A stretch of DNA of 64,000 bases from Halanaerobacter jeridensis (GTDB lineage Bacteria > Bacillota > Halanaerobiia > Halobacteroidales > Halobacteroidaceae): assembly GCF_016908315.1 (NCBI RefSeq), contig NZ_JAFBDQ010000005.1, positions 64,001 to 128,000 of the forward strand, written 5' to 3'. Position numbers and translations under genes: made by a program. Below the pieces are notes generated by a model. The model made no database searches. It was given only the letters and a program-made list of their open reading frames with translations, and had not been told where the DNA came from. Below are positions 10,374-18,307 of the stretch, one piece after another. Positions within the stretch are counted from its first letter, which is position 1; every line of letters begins with the position of its first letter.

Positions 10374-10859
10374 TTATAAACTAAGCATCTTAAATTCACC
10401 TTTTTTATAAGTCACAAAATAGTCATCATTTAATTGAAAACCTAGGTAACCTGAATATTTATGTCCATCAAGATGGTTACTTACATTAGCATCACCTTGA
10501 TAAGCACAACCTGGTACAATATCAACATTAAAACCATTTTCACGAACTAATACATCGACCCCTACTGGGCATTCTTCGTCAGTTTCATAATCTATTAAAT
10601 AATCTTTTTCTACGTATTTTTCTGGCAACTTAACTAAAGTAAGTTCATCATCCTGCAGTTGAGCATAAGTAAGATAATTATTATCAATATCTAATAACTC
10701 ATCAATTACTAACCACTCACCAGCAATATTAGTAGGTTCTCCATCTTCGCGAAAATAATTTCCATCAGGATAATCTCCCTGCCCATCAAAATAATTTTTC
10801 TCATTATCGTTAACAGCAACACCCTCTTCATTAAGCTCAATTACATCAATAGTTTTCAC
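10374..10859 (-). CDS. Acidic cytoplasmic protein, unknown
   Basis: 161 aa from a GTG at 10859 (GGGAGG nine bases upstream; the nearby ATG runs straight into a stop). Strongly acidic (many D and E), no signal peptide and no membrane segment. It contains a C-P and a G-C-A-Y motif (DEECPVGVDVLV, IVPGCAYQGDAN) and ends in hydrophobic beta-like strands (YSGYLGFQLNDDYFVTYKKG). No family recognised. Gene is isolated between a terminator and a divergent gene at 11059. Confidence 0.6.
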   Translation of the reverse strand: MKTIDVIELNEEGVAVNDNEKNYFDGQGDYPDGNYFREDGEPTNIAGEWLVIDELLDIDNNYLTYAQLQDDELTLVKLPEKYVEKDYLIDYETDEECPVGVDVLVRENGFNVDIVPGCAYQGDANVSNHLDGHKYSGYLGFQLNDDYFVTYKKGEFKMLSL

Positions 10860-11058
10860 ATTTATCTACCTCCCACCAAATATTTTAAAACAATTTACTT
10901 AACTAATATTGTTCTAGACACAAACTCTAAAACCTGCTTAATTAATAATTTTTTCACAATTACCTTGGCTATTAATGCAATTAAATCCAGTTCCTACTGA
11001 AATTTATTCTAATTTATATTATAATAAACTTAAATGTATAAATAAAGGAGGGATAAAC

Positions 11059-11349
11059 TTGGATGAAGAGCAAGCTCGAAAAAAGGCTAAAGAGAGAGTA
11101 GCAGAATTAAAAGGTTTTTATAGGCATTTAGCAGTCTATTCAATTGTTAATACTATCTTATTAGTCATTAATTTAGTTAATAGTCCAAACCACTTGTGGT
11201 TTTACTGGCCATTATTAGGTTGGGGGATTGGGATAATGAGTCATGGGTTCAAAGTATTCAACTTGACTTCCTCCCTCTTTAAAACTTGGGAAGATAAAAA
11301 AATAAAAGAATTAACTAATAAATATCAACAAGAAGATGAAACAGATTAA
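11059..11349 (+). CDS. 2TM-domain membrane protein
   Basis: 96 aa from a TTG at 11059, chosen because AAAGGAGG lies at 11044-11052 at ideal spacing; longer in-frame starts upstream lack a ribosome site. Cytoplasmic N-terminus EEQARKKAKERVAELKGFYRHL, then two membrane helices (AVYSIVNTILLVINLV and WFYWPLLGWGIGIMSHG) and a lysine-rich C-tail. This is the 2TM family layout, often found as a separate protein or attached to histidine kinases. Role unknown. One of the few plus-strand genes here. Confidence 0.75.
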   Translation: MDEEQARKKAKERVAELKGFYRHLAVYSIVNTILLVINLVNSPNHLWFYWPLLGWGIGIMSHGFKVFNLTSSLFKTWEDKKIKELTNKYQQEDETD

Positions 11350-11399
11350 TATTTAACCTAAAGACAATCTAATATATACTTTTTTAAGCCAAAAATCAA

Positions 11400-11424
11400 C
11401 CAGACACCGCAATGCGGTGTCTGG
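11400..11424. terminator. Bidirectional terminator between converging genes
   Basis: An 11-bp stem (CAGACACCGC/GCGGTGTCTG plus one pair), loop AAT. The minus-strand side is followed by TTGATTTTTGG. It serves the YkvA-like gene and possibly also the 2TM gene. Confidence 0.75.
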
Positions 11425-11467
11425 TATTACCCATTAAAAATGATAACTTGCTGATTATAAAATTAGG

Positions 11468-11887
11468 TTATTCCTCTTCAATCGGTAAATCAATAATATC
11501 TTCATTCTGCTTCTCTTTCCATGCTTTATAGCTCTTCACTTCCGAAGATAACTGCTGCACTGCTAAAGCAAAAGCTGCCGCATCATCAGTAAATCCAACT
11601 ACAGGAATGAAATCTGGTACTAAATCCGTTGGCAACACTAAATAAGCTAAAGTAGCAATAATTAGTCCTAGAGAGTTATCATCTATATAGTATTTTTCAT
11701 CAGAATGATCTTTGAGCATTGATACAAATAATCTAACTTTATCTAAAAACTGTAGTTTCTCACTTTTATCTTCTAAAAAGTTCTCTACTTTAGTTAAAAT
11801 CTTAGTAATGCTTTCGTGACCTGTACCCCACTTATTAGCTAATTTACCTAAGAATCTTAATATTTCATTTTCAGTAAATTTCGGCAT
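11468..11887 (-). CDS. YkvA/DUF1232 family protein
   Basis: 139 aa, ATG with GGGAGG upstream. The DUF1232 core is clear at residues about 65-105: YIDDNSLGLIIATLAYLVLP followed by TDLVPDFIPVVGFTDDAAAF. Members are small, probably membrane-associated proteins of unknown role. The N-terminal 60 residues are helical and charged. Single gene with terminator downstream. Confidence 0.85.
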   Translation of the reverse strand: MPKFTENEILRFLGKLANKWGTGHESITKILTKVENFLEDKSEKLQFLDKVRLFVSMLKDHSDEKYYIDDNSLGLIIATLAYLVLPTDLVPDFIPVVGFTDDAAAFALAVQQLSSEVKSYKAWKEKQNEDIIDLPIEEE

Positions 11888-12023
11888 TTAAATTCCTCCC
11901 TTTGTGAATAAAACGTCATATTATTATAATTGTAGATAAATTATATTTTCCCTTCTTTTGCATAAAACAGCAAATATCATATAATACTCGCTTAAGCTTC
12001 TAGACTAAAATATTAATTAAAAT

Positions 12024-12044
12024 AACCGGGCTTTTAACCCGGCT
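12024..12044 (-). terminator. Terminator ending the secretin/beta-sandwich locus
   Basis: Core stem CCGGG/CCCGG extended by wobble pairs; the minus-strand flank is TTATTTTAATTAATATTTT. It lies just after the last gene of the locus. Confidence 0.65.
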
Positions 12045-12061
12045 GATTTTCAATATACTAT

Positions 12062-12538
12062 TTACTTTTTAATTTCCTTAACTCGAATCTCCAACTCCCC
12101 GCGGTAATCACCAGCTTCTATCTGCCACCACTCTTCTAAACCCGAAAAGTTAACTTTAATCCAACCGTTATAATTCTTATCAATCACAAAGGGATTCTTT
12201 CTCACCTGCGGCTTCGAACTAATATGATAGCAACTTTCTTTCTTCTTTTTAGGTTTATTATCTTGAATTCGGTAATCAATAGCCTCTCTTAACTCTGCAG
12301 CACCATATAAATCTAAATCGAGCCACACCAGTAATTTTTTACGGCTTGAATTTTTAACTTGAAAATGAATAAACTTCTGCGCCGGTTGACAGGGATTCAG
12401 ATTAAAATTAATCTCCCGAGCTCTATTAGAAGGATATCTAAGAATTATTTTATTTGTTGGTTTAGCTTCCAAACCACAATTATAAGAAAAAAGAAAGATC
12501 AGCGAAAAAACTACACTTAAATTTACAATCCGTTTCAC
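12062..12538 (-). CDS. Secreted beta-sandwich-like protein of the secretin locus (small subunit)
   Basis: 158 aa from GTG 12538 with AAGGAGG upstream. Signal peptide MKRIVNLSVVFSLIFLFSYN, followed by a basic mature part, unlike the acidic main subunit. It ends in WWQIEAGDYRGELEIRVKE, the same closing strand motif (W..IEAG.Y.G.) found in the proteins at 14127 and 14862, so these three are probably related. The rest has alternating hydrophobic residues as in beta strands (IHFQVKNSSRKKLLVWLDLDL). It lies 13 nt after the multi-Ig gene and is the last gene before a terminator. Likely a minor surface or periplasmic component; this is inference. Confidence 0.68.
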   Translation of the reverse strand: MKRIVNLSVVFSLIFLFSYNCGLEAKPTNKIILRYPSNRAREINFNLNPCQPAQKFIHFQVKNSSRKKLLVWLDLDLYGAAELREAIDYRIQDNKPKKKKESCYHISSKPQVRKNPFVIDKNYNGWIKVNFSGLEEWWQIEAGDYRGELEIRVKEIKK

Positions 12539-12551
12539 GATCTCCGCCTCC

Positions 12552-14081
12552 TTACTCTTCCACAGTGAAATTGAGTGTCTGCTTTTTTAATTCTTGGCCC
12601 TGCTGCTGAAATGTAATGATGGCTTTATATTTGCCCGGTGTTAGTTTTTTCGCTTGGCCTTGTAAGCGCTGACTAGTTTTGGGTAATATTTTCTGTCCTG
12701 CTTCTACAGTAATTAATCTTACCCGCTCTACAAATTCATCTTTAGCATTTTTAATGATTACTTCTGCTTGCGGAGCAACAAAAATATTTCCAGCATTAAA
12801 TAAATCTAGTGATAACAAATCTCCTTTTTTTACGGACTGAGAATATAAACTCTTAACTTCAAGTTGATACTTATGCTCCTTGCCAATTACTGCTGTCACT
12901 GGTACTTTTCTTTGCGAAATAAATTTACCAGTTTCAGTATTAAAAGCCTTTAAGATAATATTTCCGTGATAACTACCTAGCTTAACTTTTTCTGGTACTA
13001 TAGTAGTTAAAATAATCTTTCCTCTATTTCTAGCCCGCAATTTAAACTCTTTTCGCCCTCTAATTTTTAACCAGTCTACTAGCGAATTGCTGTAGTCTTT
13101 GCGTACATTACTAACTGCTGCTGTTACTTTGACATCTGAGCCAATCTCACTATTTAAGCGCACTACTTTGCTTTTATAGGCCTTTGGTTGTAAATTTAAG
13201 TCTAGTTGTTGTGGCTTAACTGTAAATGCGCCTAATTCTTCTGCGCTCGGTAAATCAAATTGTCCTTCTTTGACCTTAATATTTTTAGCTTTAATAATTT
13301 GACCATGGTCAGAATACTTAAAGAAAATTCGGAGTTCATAATCTCCGGGAGTTATTCTCTTAGTCACCTGCCCTAAATAAACTACTTTACTGCTGGGATA
13401 CATTCTAGTTTTATCAATCTTAGGATTATTTCCTTGTGGACTTTTTAAGGTTACTCGCTCGACTAAACGGCGCTCTTGATCACGAATAGTAGCTTCTGCT
13501 GCTACTAAGTAATCTGTCTTAGATGGATTCTTTAACTTTGCCTGCACTTGTGGTTTCTTATCTTTATCTGCTCCTAAACCGAAGTCAACAACCTCCGCTT
13601 GGGGATAAATTCCTGGACGTTCAACTCGAATATTAATTCGGACTGCATAACGCACTTTCATTTGCAATCCATTTTTTTTAGTAGTTGTCTTCCCAGGTTC
13701 CACCATAATTACTACTGTGTAGGAACCTCCTGCACTAAAAGGAACTTTAACTGCACCTTTAACTGTTTTTTTCTCATCAGGATAAACAGTCACTTGCTTT
13801 TCCTCCAAATTAACCCATTCTTTAGCAACAAATTTAGACGTATCTTGTTTATATTTCAAACCTCCTGATAGTAATTGAACTGGTTTATAAAAAGAAAAAT
13901 CAACTTTTTCTTCTTTACCGCTAGGAGTTAAAGTTAATTCAAATTCATGAGTATCCCCTGGCTGAGCCTTAATATCGATAACTAATGGTTTGACTCCTGC
14001 TGCATAAACATTAGCTATACTTGAGCCAATAAAAAAGAAAAATATTACTAAAAATATTGTCAACTGTTTATTAGTTCTCAT
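12552..14081 (-). CDS. Exported multi-Ig-domain protein, chaperone- or DUF916-like
   Basis: 509 aa with signal peptide (QLTIFLVIFFFFIGSSIANVYAAG). About four immunoglobulin-like beta domains follow. The first (about 30-160) has VIDIKAQPGDTHEFELTLTP, FVAKEWVNLEEKQVTVYPDE and VPFSAGGSYTVVIMVEPG. That pattern resembles the N-domain of pilus chaperones and of DUF916 (WxL-interacting) proteins. Later domains have LKNPSKTDYLVAAEA and LTPGKYKAIITFQQQG, like NEW3 domains. No C-terminal anchor. Its place between two small subunit genes suggests that it handles or displays them. The chaperone analogy is inference. Confidence 0.68.
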   Translation of the reverse strand: MRTNKQLTIFLVIFFFFIGSSIANVYAAGVKPLVIDIKAQPGDTHEFELTLTPSGKEEKVDFSFYKPVQLLSGGLKYKQDTSKFVAKEWVNLEEKQVTVYPDEKKTVKGAVKVPFSAGGSYTVVIMVEPGKTTTKKNGLQMKVRYAVRINIRVERPGIYPQAEVVDFGLGADKDKKPQVQAKLKNPSKTDYLVAAEATIRDQERRLVERVTLKSPQGNNPKIDKTRMYPSSKVVYLGQVTKRITPGDYELRIFFKYSDHGQIIKAKNIKVKEGQFDLPSAEELGAFTVKPQQLDLNLQPKAYKSKVVRLNSEIGSDVKVTAAVSNVRKDYSNSLVDWLKIRGRKEFKLRARNRGKIILTTIVPEKVKLGSYHGNIILKAFNTETGKFISQRKVPVTAVIGKEHKYQLEVKSLYSQSVKKGDLLSLDLFNAGNIFVAPQAEVIIKNAKDEFVERVRLITVEAGQKILPKTSQRLQGQAKKLTPGKYKAIITFQQQGQELKKQTLNFTVEE

Positions 14082-14126
14082 TCTTTAATGCCCCCTACTT
14101 AATCTAAATTAAACACTAAAAATTTT

Positions 14127-14735
14127 CTAAAAAGATTCAACTGTCAAAGTAATTTTACCTACATAATGACCAGCTTCAACTCGCCAAAATTCTTCTGGCA
14201 TTGCAATTTTAGATGCTAATATATATTTTGTTGTACCCCATACTCCCGGTAAATAAGCTGAATTCTCTCCGGGAATAATTTTCCGAGCAAAACCAATTGG
14301 TCCACAAATAGGCAGTAAATAACTATAAAAAGTTTTTGGCTTGCCCCATTTGTTATGTAATACTGACTTACTATCACTATGAGCTGGATAACTAGCTTCA
14401 GCTCGAATTCTGAAGAAAGTATTTGACCTGACTGTTACTTCTTGCCTCGCCCATTTAACTTCTCCACCTTGACCTGTAAAAGGCGAACCTTCTCCATTAG
14501 TGGAACTTTTATCTCGTGACCACCGCAACCGATTCTTTAAAGAAAGCCACTCGGGAGCATCATAATCAATCCACGCATCCTCCTCAATATCATCACACTG
14601 AATTTTCACATACTTGTCTACCTTGCAGTTAATACCAACTTGATTACTGTTAGAGGCAAGATTACCGTAAGCAGTGCCAACTACCAAAAACACAAATAAG
14701 ATCAATAACATACTGCTGTTAAAAATTAGTTTCAT
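14127..14735 (-). CDS. Secreted beta-sandwich protein, minor subunit or tip candidate
   Basis: 202 aa, ATG with AAAGGAG upstream, signal peptide ending near GTAYGN. The mature start VGINCKVDKYVKIQCDD resembles VNVTVDPYAELNLET of the main subunit at 14862, and the end EFWRVEAGHYVGKITLTVESF carries the shared closing strand. Between them lies an extra tryptophan-rich section (APEWLSLKNRLRW, GGEVKWARQE, KWGKPKTFY). Three Cys in the mature part. So it looks like the main subunit with an insertion, as a tip or adhesin would. It lies downstream of the hairpin at 14816, which would lower its expression relative to the main subunit. Confidence 0.68.
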   Translation of the reverse strand: MKLIFNSSMLLILFVFLVVGTAYGNLASNSNQVGINCKVDKYVKIQCDDIEEDAWIDYDAPEWLSLKNRLRWSRDKSSTNGEGSPFTGQGGEVKWARQEVTVRSNTFFRIRAEASYPAHSDSKSVLHNKWGKPKTFYSYLLPICGPIGFARKIIPGENSAYLPGVWGTTKYILASKIAMPEEFWRVEAGHYVGKITLTVESF

Positions 14736-14815
14736 TAGTCATCTCTCCTTTTCTAAATTAAACCTTTTTATTAGTTTACAACTTTTCTAAAATTCTATCT
14801 AATTCAATAAGAAAG

Positions 14816-14846
14816 CAGGTGCCTACTCTTAAAAAATAGACACCTG
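14816..14846 (-). terminator. Attenuating hairpin after the main subunit gene
   Basis: 10-bp stem on the minus strand CAGGTGTCTA/TAGGCACCTG (one wobble), followed by CTTTCTTATT. The T-run is weak, so partial read-through into the minor subunit genes is likely. Confidence 0.7.
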
Positions 14847-14861
14847 AAGCATTTAGCTTTA

Positions 14862-15338
14862 TTATTCTTCAGAATCAGTAGTTTTAGCTGCTACAGTTAC
14901 AGTAACTACTCCACTGTAATCTCCAGCTTCAATACTTTCCCAAGCACCATCTTCATTATCAACATGACTTAATTCTGCTTTAACACCAATAGAATCATCT
15001 TCGTTAATACCACCATTTACATAATCAAATTCATCATCTTCATTACTAGATAAAACAAGATTGTTATTGTCAGTAAATTTATCTGTAATTTCTGATGTTA
15101 CAGTAATTGCTGTATTGGCTTTAACATTATAATTAATTGTACCAGTAGCAGTATTATTTTCTGGGTCAATATTATCTAAATTAACCTCTGTTGTTTCTAA
15201 ATTAAGTTCAGCATAAGGATCAACTGTTACATTAACATCTACATCAGTGTCATTACCAATATCATTGCTTGCCATTGTTACTGCACTCACACCTAAGACC
15301 ATTACTAACGCTAAAATTAAAGTTATTACTTTTTTCAT
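14862..15338 (-). CDS. Acidic secreted beta-sandwich protein, main subunit candidate
   Basis: 158 aa, ATG 15338 with GAGGGGG eight bases upstream. Signal peptide MKKVITLILALVMVLGVSAV followed by TMASND. The mature protein is very acidic, Thr/Asn/Val-rich, has no Cys, and reads as one beta-sandwich (DVNVTVDPYAELNLETTEVNL, GTINYNVKANTAITVTSE, WESIEAGDYSGVVTVTVAAK). The closing strand resembles those of DUF4402 and coat-U type subunits. It has its own long leader with a hairpin and an unused strong ribosome site, and an attenuating hairpin behind it. Both fit an abundant structural subunit. No LPXTG or WxL motif. Confidence 0.72.
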   Translation of the reverse strand: MKKVITLILALVMVLGVSAVTMASNDIGNDTDVDVNVTVDPYAELNLETTEVNLDNIDPENNTATGTINYNVKANTAITVTSEITDKFTDNNNLVLSSNEDDEFDYVNGGINEDDSIGVKAELSHVDNEDGAWESIEAGDYSGVVTVTVAAKTTDSEE

Positions 15339-15392
15339 GAGAAAATCCCCCTCAGTTTTTTTGGTTTTAAAATTGTTTTCCGTTGTTCCTAG

Positions 15393-15417
15393 TAACAGAT
15401 AATTGCTTTATCTGTTA
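15393..15417. promoter_or_regulatory. Perfect hairpin in the leader of the main subunit gene
   Basis: TAACAGATAA, loop TTGCT, TTATCTGTTA: a perfect 10-bp inverted repeat 55 nt before the start codon. It has no T-run, so it is more likely an operator or an mRNA-stabilising 5' hairpin than a terminator. Confidence 0.55.
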
Positions 15418-15444
15418 TGTATTGCTTACTCTTATCTTCTCTAT

Positions 15445-15454
15445 ATCACCTCCC
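15445..15454 (-). promoter_or_regulatory. Orphan consensus ribosome-binding site in the leader
   Basis: The minus strand reads GGGAGGTGAT, a near-perfect Shine-Dalgarno, about 110 nt upstream of the main subunit gene with no usable ATG, GTG or TTG behind it. Such sites (STAB-SD, known from cry3A) bind ribosomes and protect mRNA. That role here is inference. Confidence 0.45.
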
Positions 15455-15580
15455 AAAAAAGATATCTTAGACCAGAACTCTAGAGTCCTTCAACGAATTT
15501 TATATAAACAATTTCTGAGTTATCTAAAAAATCAATTTCACTTTTTACCTCCAAACCTATATTATGAAATAATTCTTAAA

Positions 15581-16819
15581 TTATTCGTTAAAATTAAAAA
15601 TTGTCCCCAAGTATATTTTTCCATCAGTGTTATAATTCTCTTCCCATTCCGCTACAAGCCCCCAACTAGGATTGAAGTAATAACTAATTGCAGCGCGATT
15701 GAAATAGTCATCATCTATTTTGGTATTCGAATACCATATATTCCAATCTGTAGTATCTAATTCTAATTTAGCCTCTAAGATAGAATCTTTATTTATATCC
15801 TCTTTTACCCCTTCTAAAACTGGAAAATAGATAACTTCAAAAGCTAAATTTTTCGTCCATTGAATTCTATCTCCAAATCCTAAAGCAGCCCCTGCCTCTA
15901 ATTGCTGCTCAATTCTATTATCTATCCGTCCTACTAAAAAGAGACCTCTTTGCTCTGATAAATTATAACTAAAATCACCAGAATAAATAAACTCTTCATT
16001 TTCATGAGCCAGTTCGATTTTACACTGGAACTTATTATTTACATAATTGTACTTCATTTTCTCTGCTTTTTTAGCTAGATACAGAGCAATTTTATTCTCT
16101 TTTAGTTGAGATTTATCTTCTCTGCTGGCAAAGAGGCTATTAATATCTTTCATATTTCCAATTGCTATTAAAGAATTATCTTCAATAGCATCAGGATTTA
16201 CAATAGAAGCAGTCAAATAAAGAACAAAATATCTATAACTAGAATTATTATTTTTAGTTACTTTCTGTCTTAAAATTGTGATTGGTTGTTCTTTAATTGT
16301 AGTGATTGCACTATTCATTTCTAGTTTTGATTTATTTCCTTCAACACTACAGTGCTTAAATTTAATATTAGTCATAATCTTATTTTGCTGTTGATTAATC
16401 AGCAGCGGTTTTATTTCAAATTTAAATTGAGTGCGTTGGTCATCACTATAATTATTTTCTTCCCAATTAATTAATCGCTCTGTAAACTCAATTGCTGCCT
16501 GCTTACGATTAATCGTAGTCAACCACGCATTATAGTGTAATCTCGACTGTTCTTCTTTGCCCCCTCCCCGCAGCATAAAAAAATTCTTTTTCTCAACATT
16601 ATGTATATAATTTAACCAGTCTTGATTGTTAATCACCTGCCATTCCTTGGCCCCCGATTTTTGTTCATTAAATTCTATATTTAAAGATTTTTCAATTTCA
16701 GATCTCATTTCAATAAATTCTAAAGAATAAATTATAACCGCTTCTTTTGCTGCTTCTACTGGGGAGACAATAATAATTGAAAGTAACACTAAAATAATAA
16801 TTGACTTTACTTTAAACAT
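15581..16819 (-). CDS. Exported protein with beta-barrel-like C-terminus (outer-membrane candidate)
   Basis: 412 aa from ATG 16819 (GGTGGTGGGATTAATA upstream). Signal peptide MFKVKSIIILVLLSIIIVSPVEAA. The first half is mixed and shows no family. The last 130 residues alternate polar and hydrophobic positions with turn-like breaks (GLFLVGRIDNRIEQQLEAGAA, IQWTKNLAFEVIYFPV, NRAAISYYFNPSWGLVAEWE, DGKIYLGTIFNFNE), as outer-membrane barrels do. It follows the secretin gene with a 15-nt gap, so the two are probably translated together. An outer-membrane partner for the secretin is the best guess; weakly supported. Confidence 0.55.
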   Translation of the reverse strand: MFKVKSIIILVLLSIIIVSPVEAAKEAVIIYSLEFIEMRSEIEKSLNIEFNEQKSGAKEWQVINNQDWLNYIHNVEKKNFFMLRGGGKEEQSRLHYNAWLTTINRKQAAIEFTERLINWEENNYSDDQRTQFKFEIKPLLINQQQNKIMTNIKFKHCSVEGNKSKLEMNSAITTIKEQPITILRQKVTKNNNSSYRYFVLYLTASIVNPDAIEDNSLIAIGNMKDINSLFASREDKSQLKENKIALYLAKKAEKMKYNYVNNKFQCKIELAHENEEFIYSGDFSYNLSEQRGLFLVGRIDNRIEQQLEAGAALGFGDRIQWTKNLAFEVIYFPVLEGVKEDINKDSILEAKLELDTTDWNIWYSNTKIDDDYFNRAAISYYFNPSWGLVAEWEENYNTDGKIYLGTIFNFNE

Positions 16820-16834
16820 TATTAATCCCACCAC

Positions 16835-18043
16835 CTATGATTGACTTTGAATCGTTGGCGTTACTAAAATCAACAATTCTCTTTTATCTTTACGTTTGCT
16901 TTTTCTACTAAAGAACCAACGTACTAAAGGAATCTTATTAAAACCAGGCATCCCTTCTTCATATTCTGCTTCATTCTCTTTGGTCATCCCCGCTAAAATA
17001 GCTGTTTGACCACTTTTTAAACGTAAACTAGTAGTTAATGAATTTTTACGGACTATAATATCAGGTCGTTTTTCATTTAAAAAATGGCTGATTTCAGGAC
17101 TTACTTGTAAATCAATCAATTCTTCGCCTCTCACTTCAGCAGTTAAATTCAATTTCATTCCTACTTCTATCTCTTCAATTCTAGAATCATCATCATAATC
17201 ATCATCTGAAGAATCAATAATGATATTCTCTTCTTTACCAACAAATAATTTAGCATTCTCCCCTGAAGTAACTAAGACATGAGGATCAGCTCTTACCTCG
17301 GCTTGATGTTCTTTCTCTAACATCCGTAACTGCCCTAGAAACTTACCGTAAATATCCCCTTCAAAAGTCAATAATCCATCATCTAAATCATAGCTGGCAG
17401 TTTTATTAGGATCACCATCTTTATTATAATTAAACAATTTATTGCCTATTTCTCTCATTTGACTTGAATTAACCTCAGTAATTATCACTTTTATTTTCAC
17501 TTGTGGTCGCGGTTGATCTAATTCTTTAATAAATGATTTAATTCGAGTTAACTTCTGGGTAGGAGCACTAATAGTTATGATATTATCCTCGGTATTACCA
17601 TGTACATAAGACCTAAAGAAATTAGGTAGTAAAGTAAATACCTGCTTAGAACTAATATGATCTAAACGGATAATCTCTATCTCACTCAGTTTACTGAAAG
17701 TATTACTTTTAGGACTCGGAAGTCCCACTAAATAGAAATCTTCAATCTTACGGTATGTATAACCCCCACTAGCTAATATTCTTTCTAATACTTTTTCTAA
17801 CGGCATTTCTTGAAATTCTGCTGTTACCTGCCCTCCGACTGTTTGGTCCGGAATAATATTAACACCTGTTTGCAATGAAATTTCTTTTAATGCTTCCCTT
17901 AAATCAGTACTAAAAAAAGTAATAGTTACTACAGGCTCTTCTTGAGTCTGCTGCTCAGTATCAGCAGCATTTACTGGCTGGACTGTTAATACTAAAAATA
18001 AGGTTAACACTAAAATCATTGGTCCAATTTTCTGTTTCAACAT
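16835..18043 (-). CDS. Short secretin (GspD/PilQ family)
   Basis: 402 aa, ATG 18043 with GAGGGGG upstream, signal peptide ending PVNAAD. Residues about 38-110 are an STN/N0-like domain (TFFSTDLREALKEISLQTGVNI, VTAEFQEMPLEKVLERIL). An N1-type KH repeat follows (IEIIRLDHISSKQVFTLLPNF). The secretin core (about 210-400) has VRADPHVLVTSGENAKLFVG, VGMKLNLTAEV, SLTTSLRLKSGQTAILAGMTK and IPLVRWFFSRKSKRKDKRELLILVTPTI. This is a small but complete secretin, which forms a ring in an outer membrane. No type II or type IV pilus ATPase or pseudopilin genes are adjacent. It heads the locus running to 12062. Confidence 0.88.
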   Translation of the reverse strand: MLKQKIGPMILVLTLFLVLTVQPVNAADTEQQTQEEPVVTITFFSTDLREALKEISLQTGVNIIPDQTVGGQVTAEFQEMPLEKVLERILASGGYTYRKIEDFYLVGLPSPKSNTFSKLSEIEIIRLDHISSKQVFTLLPNFFRSYVHGNTEDNIITISAPTQKLTRIKSFIKELDQPRPQVKIKVIITEVNSSQMREIGNKLFNYNKDGDPNKTASYDLDDGLLTFEGDIYGKFLGQLRMLEKEHQAEVRADPHVLVTSGENAKLFVGKEENIIIDSSDDDYDDDSRIEEIEVGMKLNLTAEVRGEELIDLQVSPEISHFLNEKRPDIIVRKNSLTTSLRLKSGQTAILAGMTKENEAEYEEGMPGFNKIPLVRWFFSRKSKRKDKRELLILVTPTIQSQS

Positions 18044-18215
18044 ATTCTTCCCCCTCGTAAAGTGAAATCTAATCTAATGTTATTACTTTACTTGCGGTTA
18101 TATTACTATTAATTTGAAATATATATAATTTGTCCAATTCAATAGTTAGATTAAGAGTAGTTACAATTCCTTTTAGCACACCCATTTATTAAAATATGTT
18201 AAATGAGTTAAAATG

Positions 18216-18244
18216 TTGATAATGTGAAATAGAACTGCTATACT
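18216..18244 (+). promoter_or_regulatory. Promoter of the BI-1 gene
   Basis: -35 TTGATA at 18216-18221 and -10 TATACT at 18239-18244, spacing 17; 64 nt before the start codon. Confidence 0.6.
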
Positions 18245-18307
18245 AATACTAAATGATTAATTGATTGTAAATACAAATAAATTAATCTTAAAGAGAGGAG
18301 CTAAAAA

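Noticed and set aside
13599-13868. Plus-strand open frame opposite the multi-Ig gene
   Set aside because: No ribosome site, no similarity pattern, and it lies fully inside a well supported minus-strand gene. Several similar antisense frames were dismissed for the same reason.
15339-15580. c-di-GMP or other riboswitch before the main subunit gene
   Set aside because: The leader has hairpins and an orphan ribosome site, but none of the conserved cores of GEMM, TPP, SAM or preQ1 switches that I can recognise.
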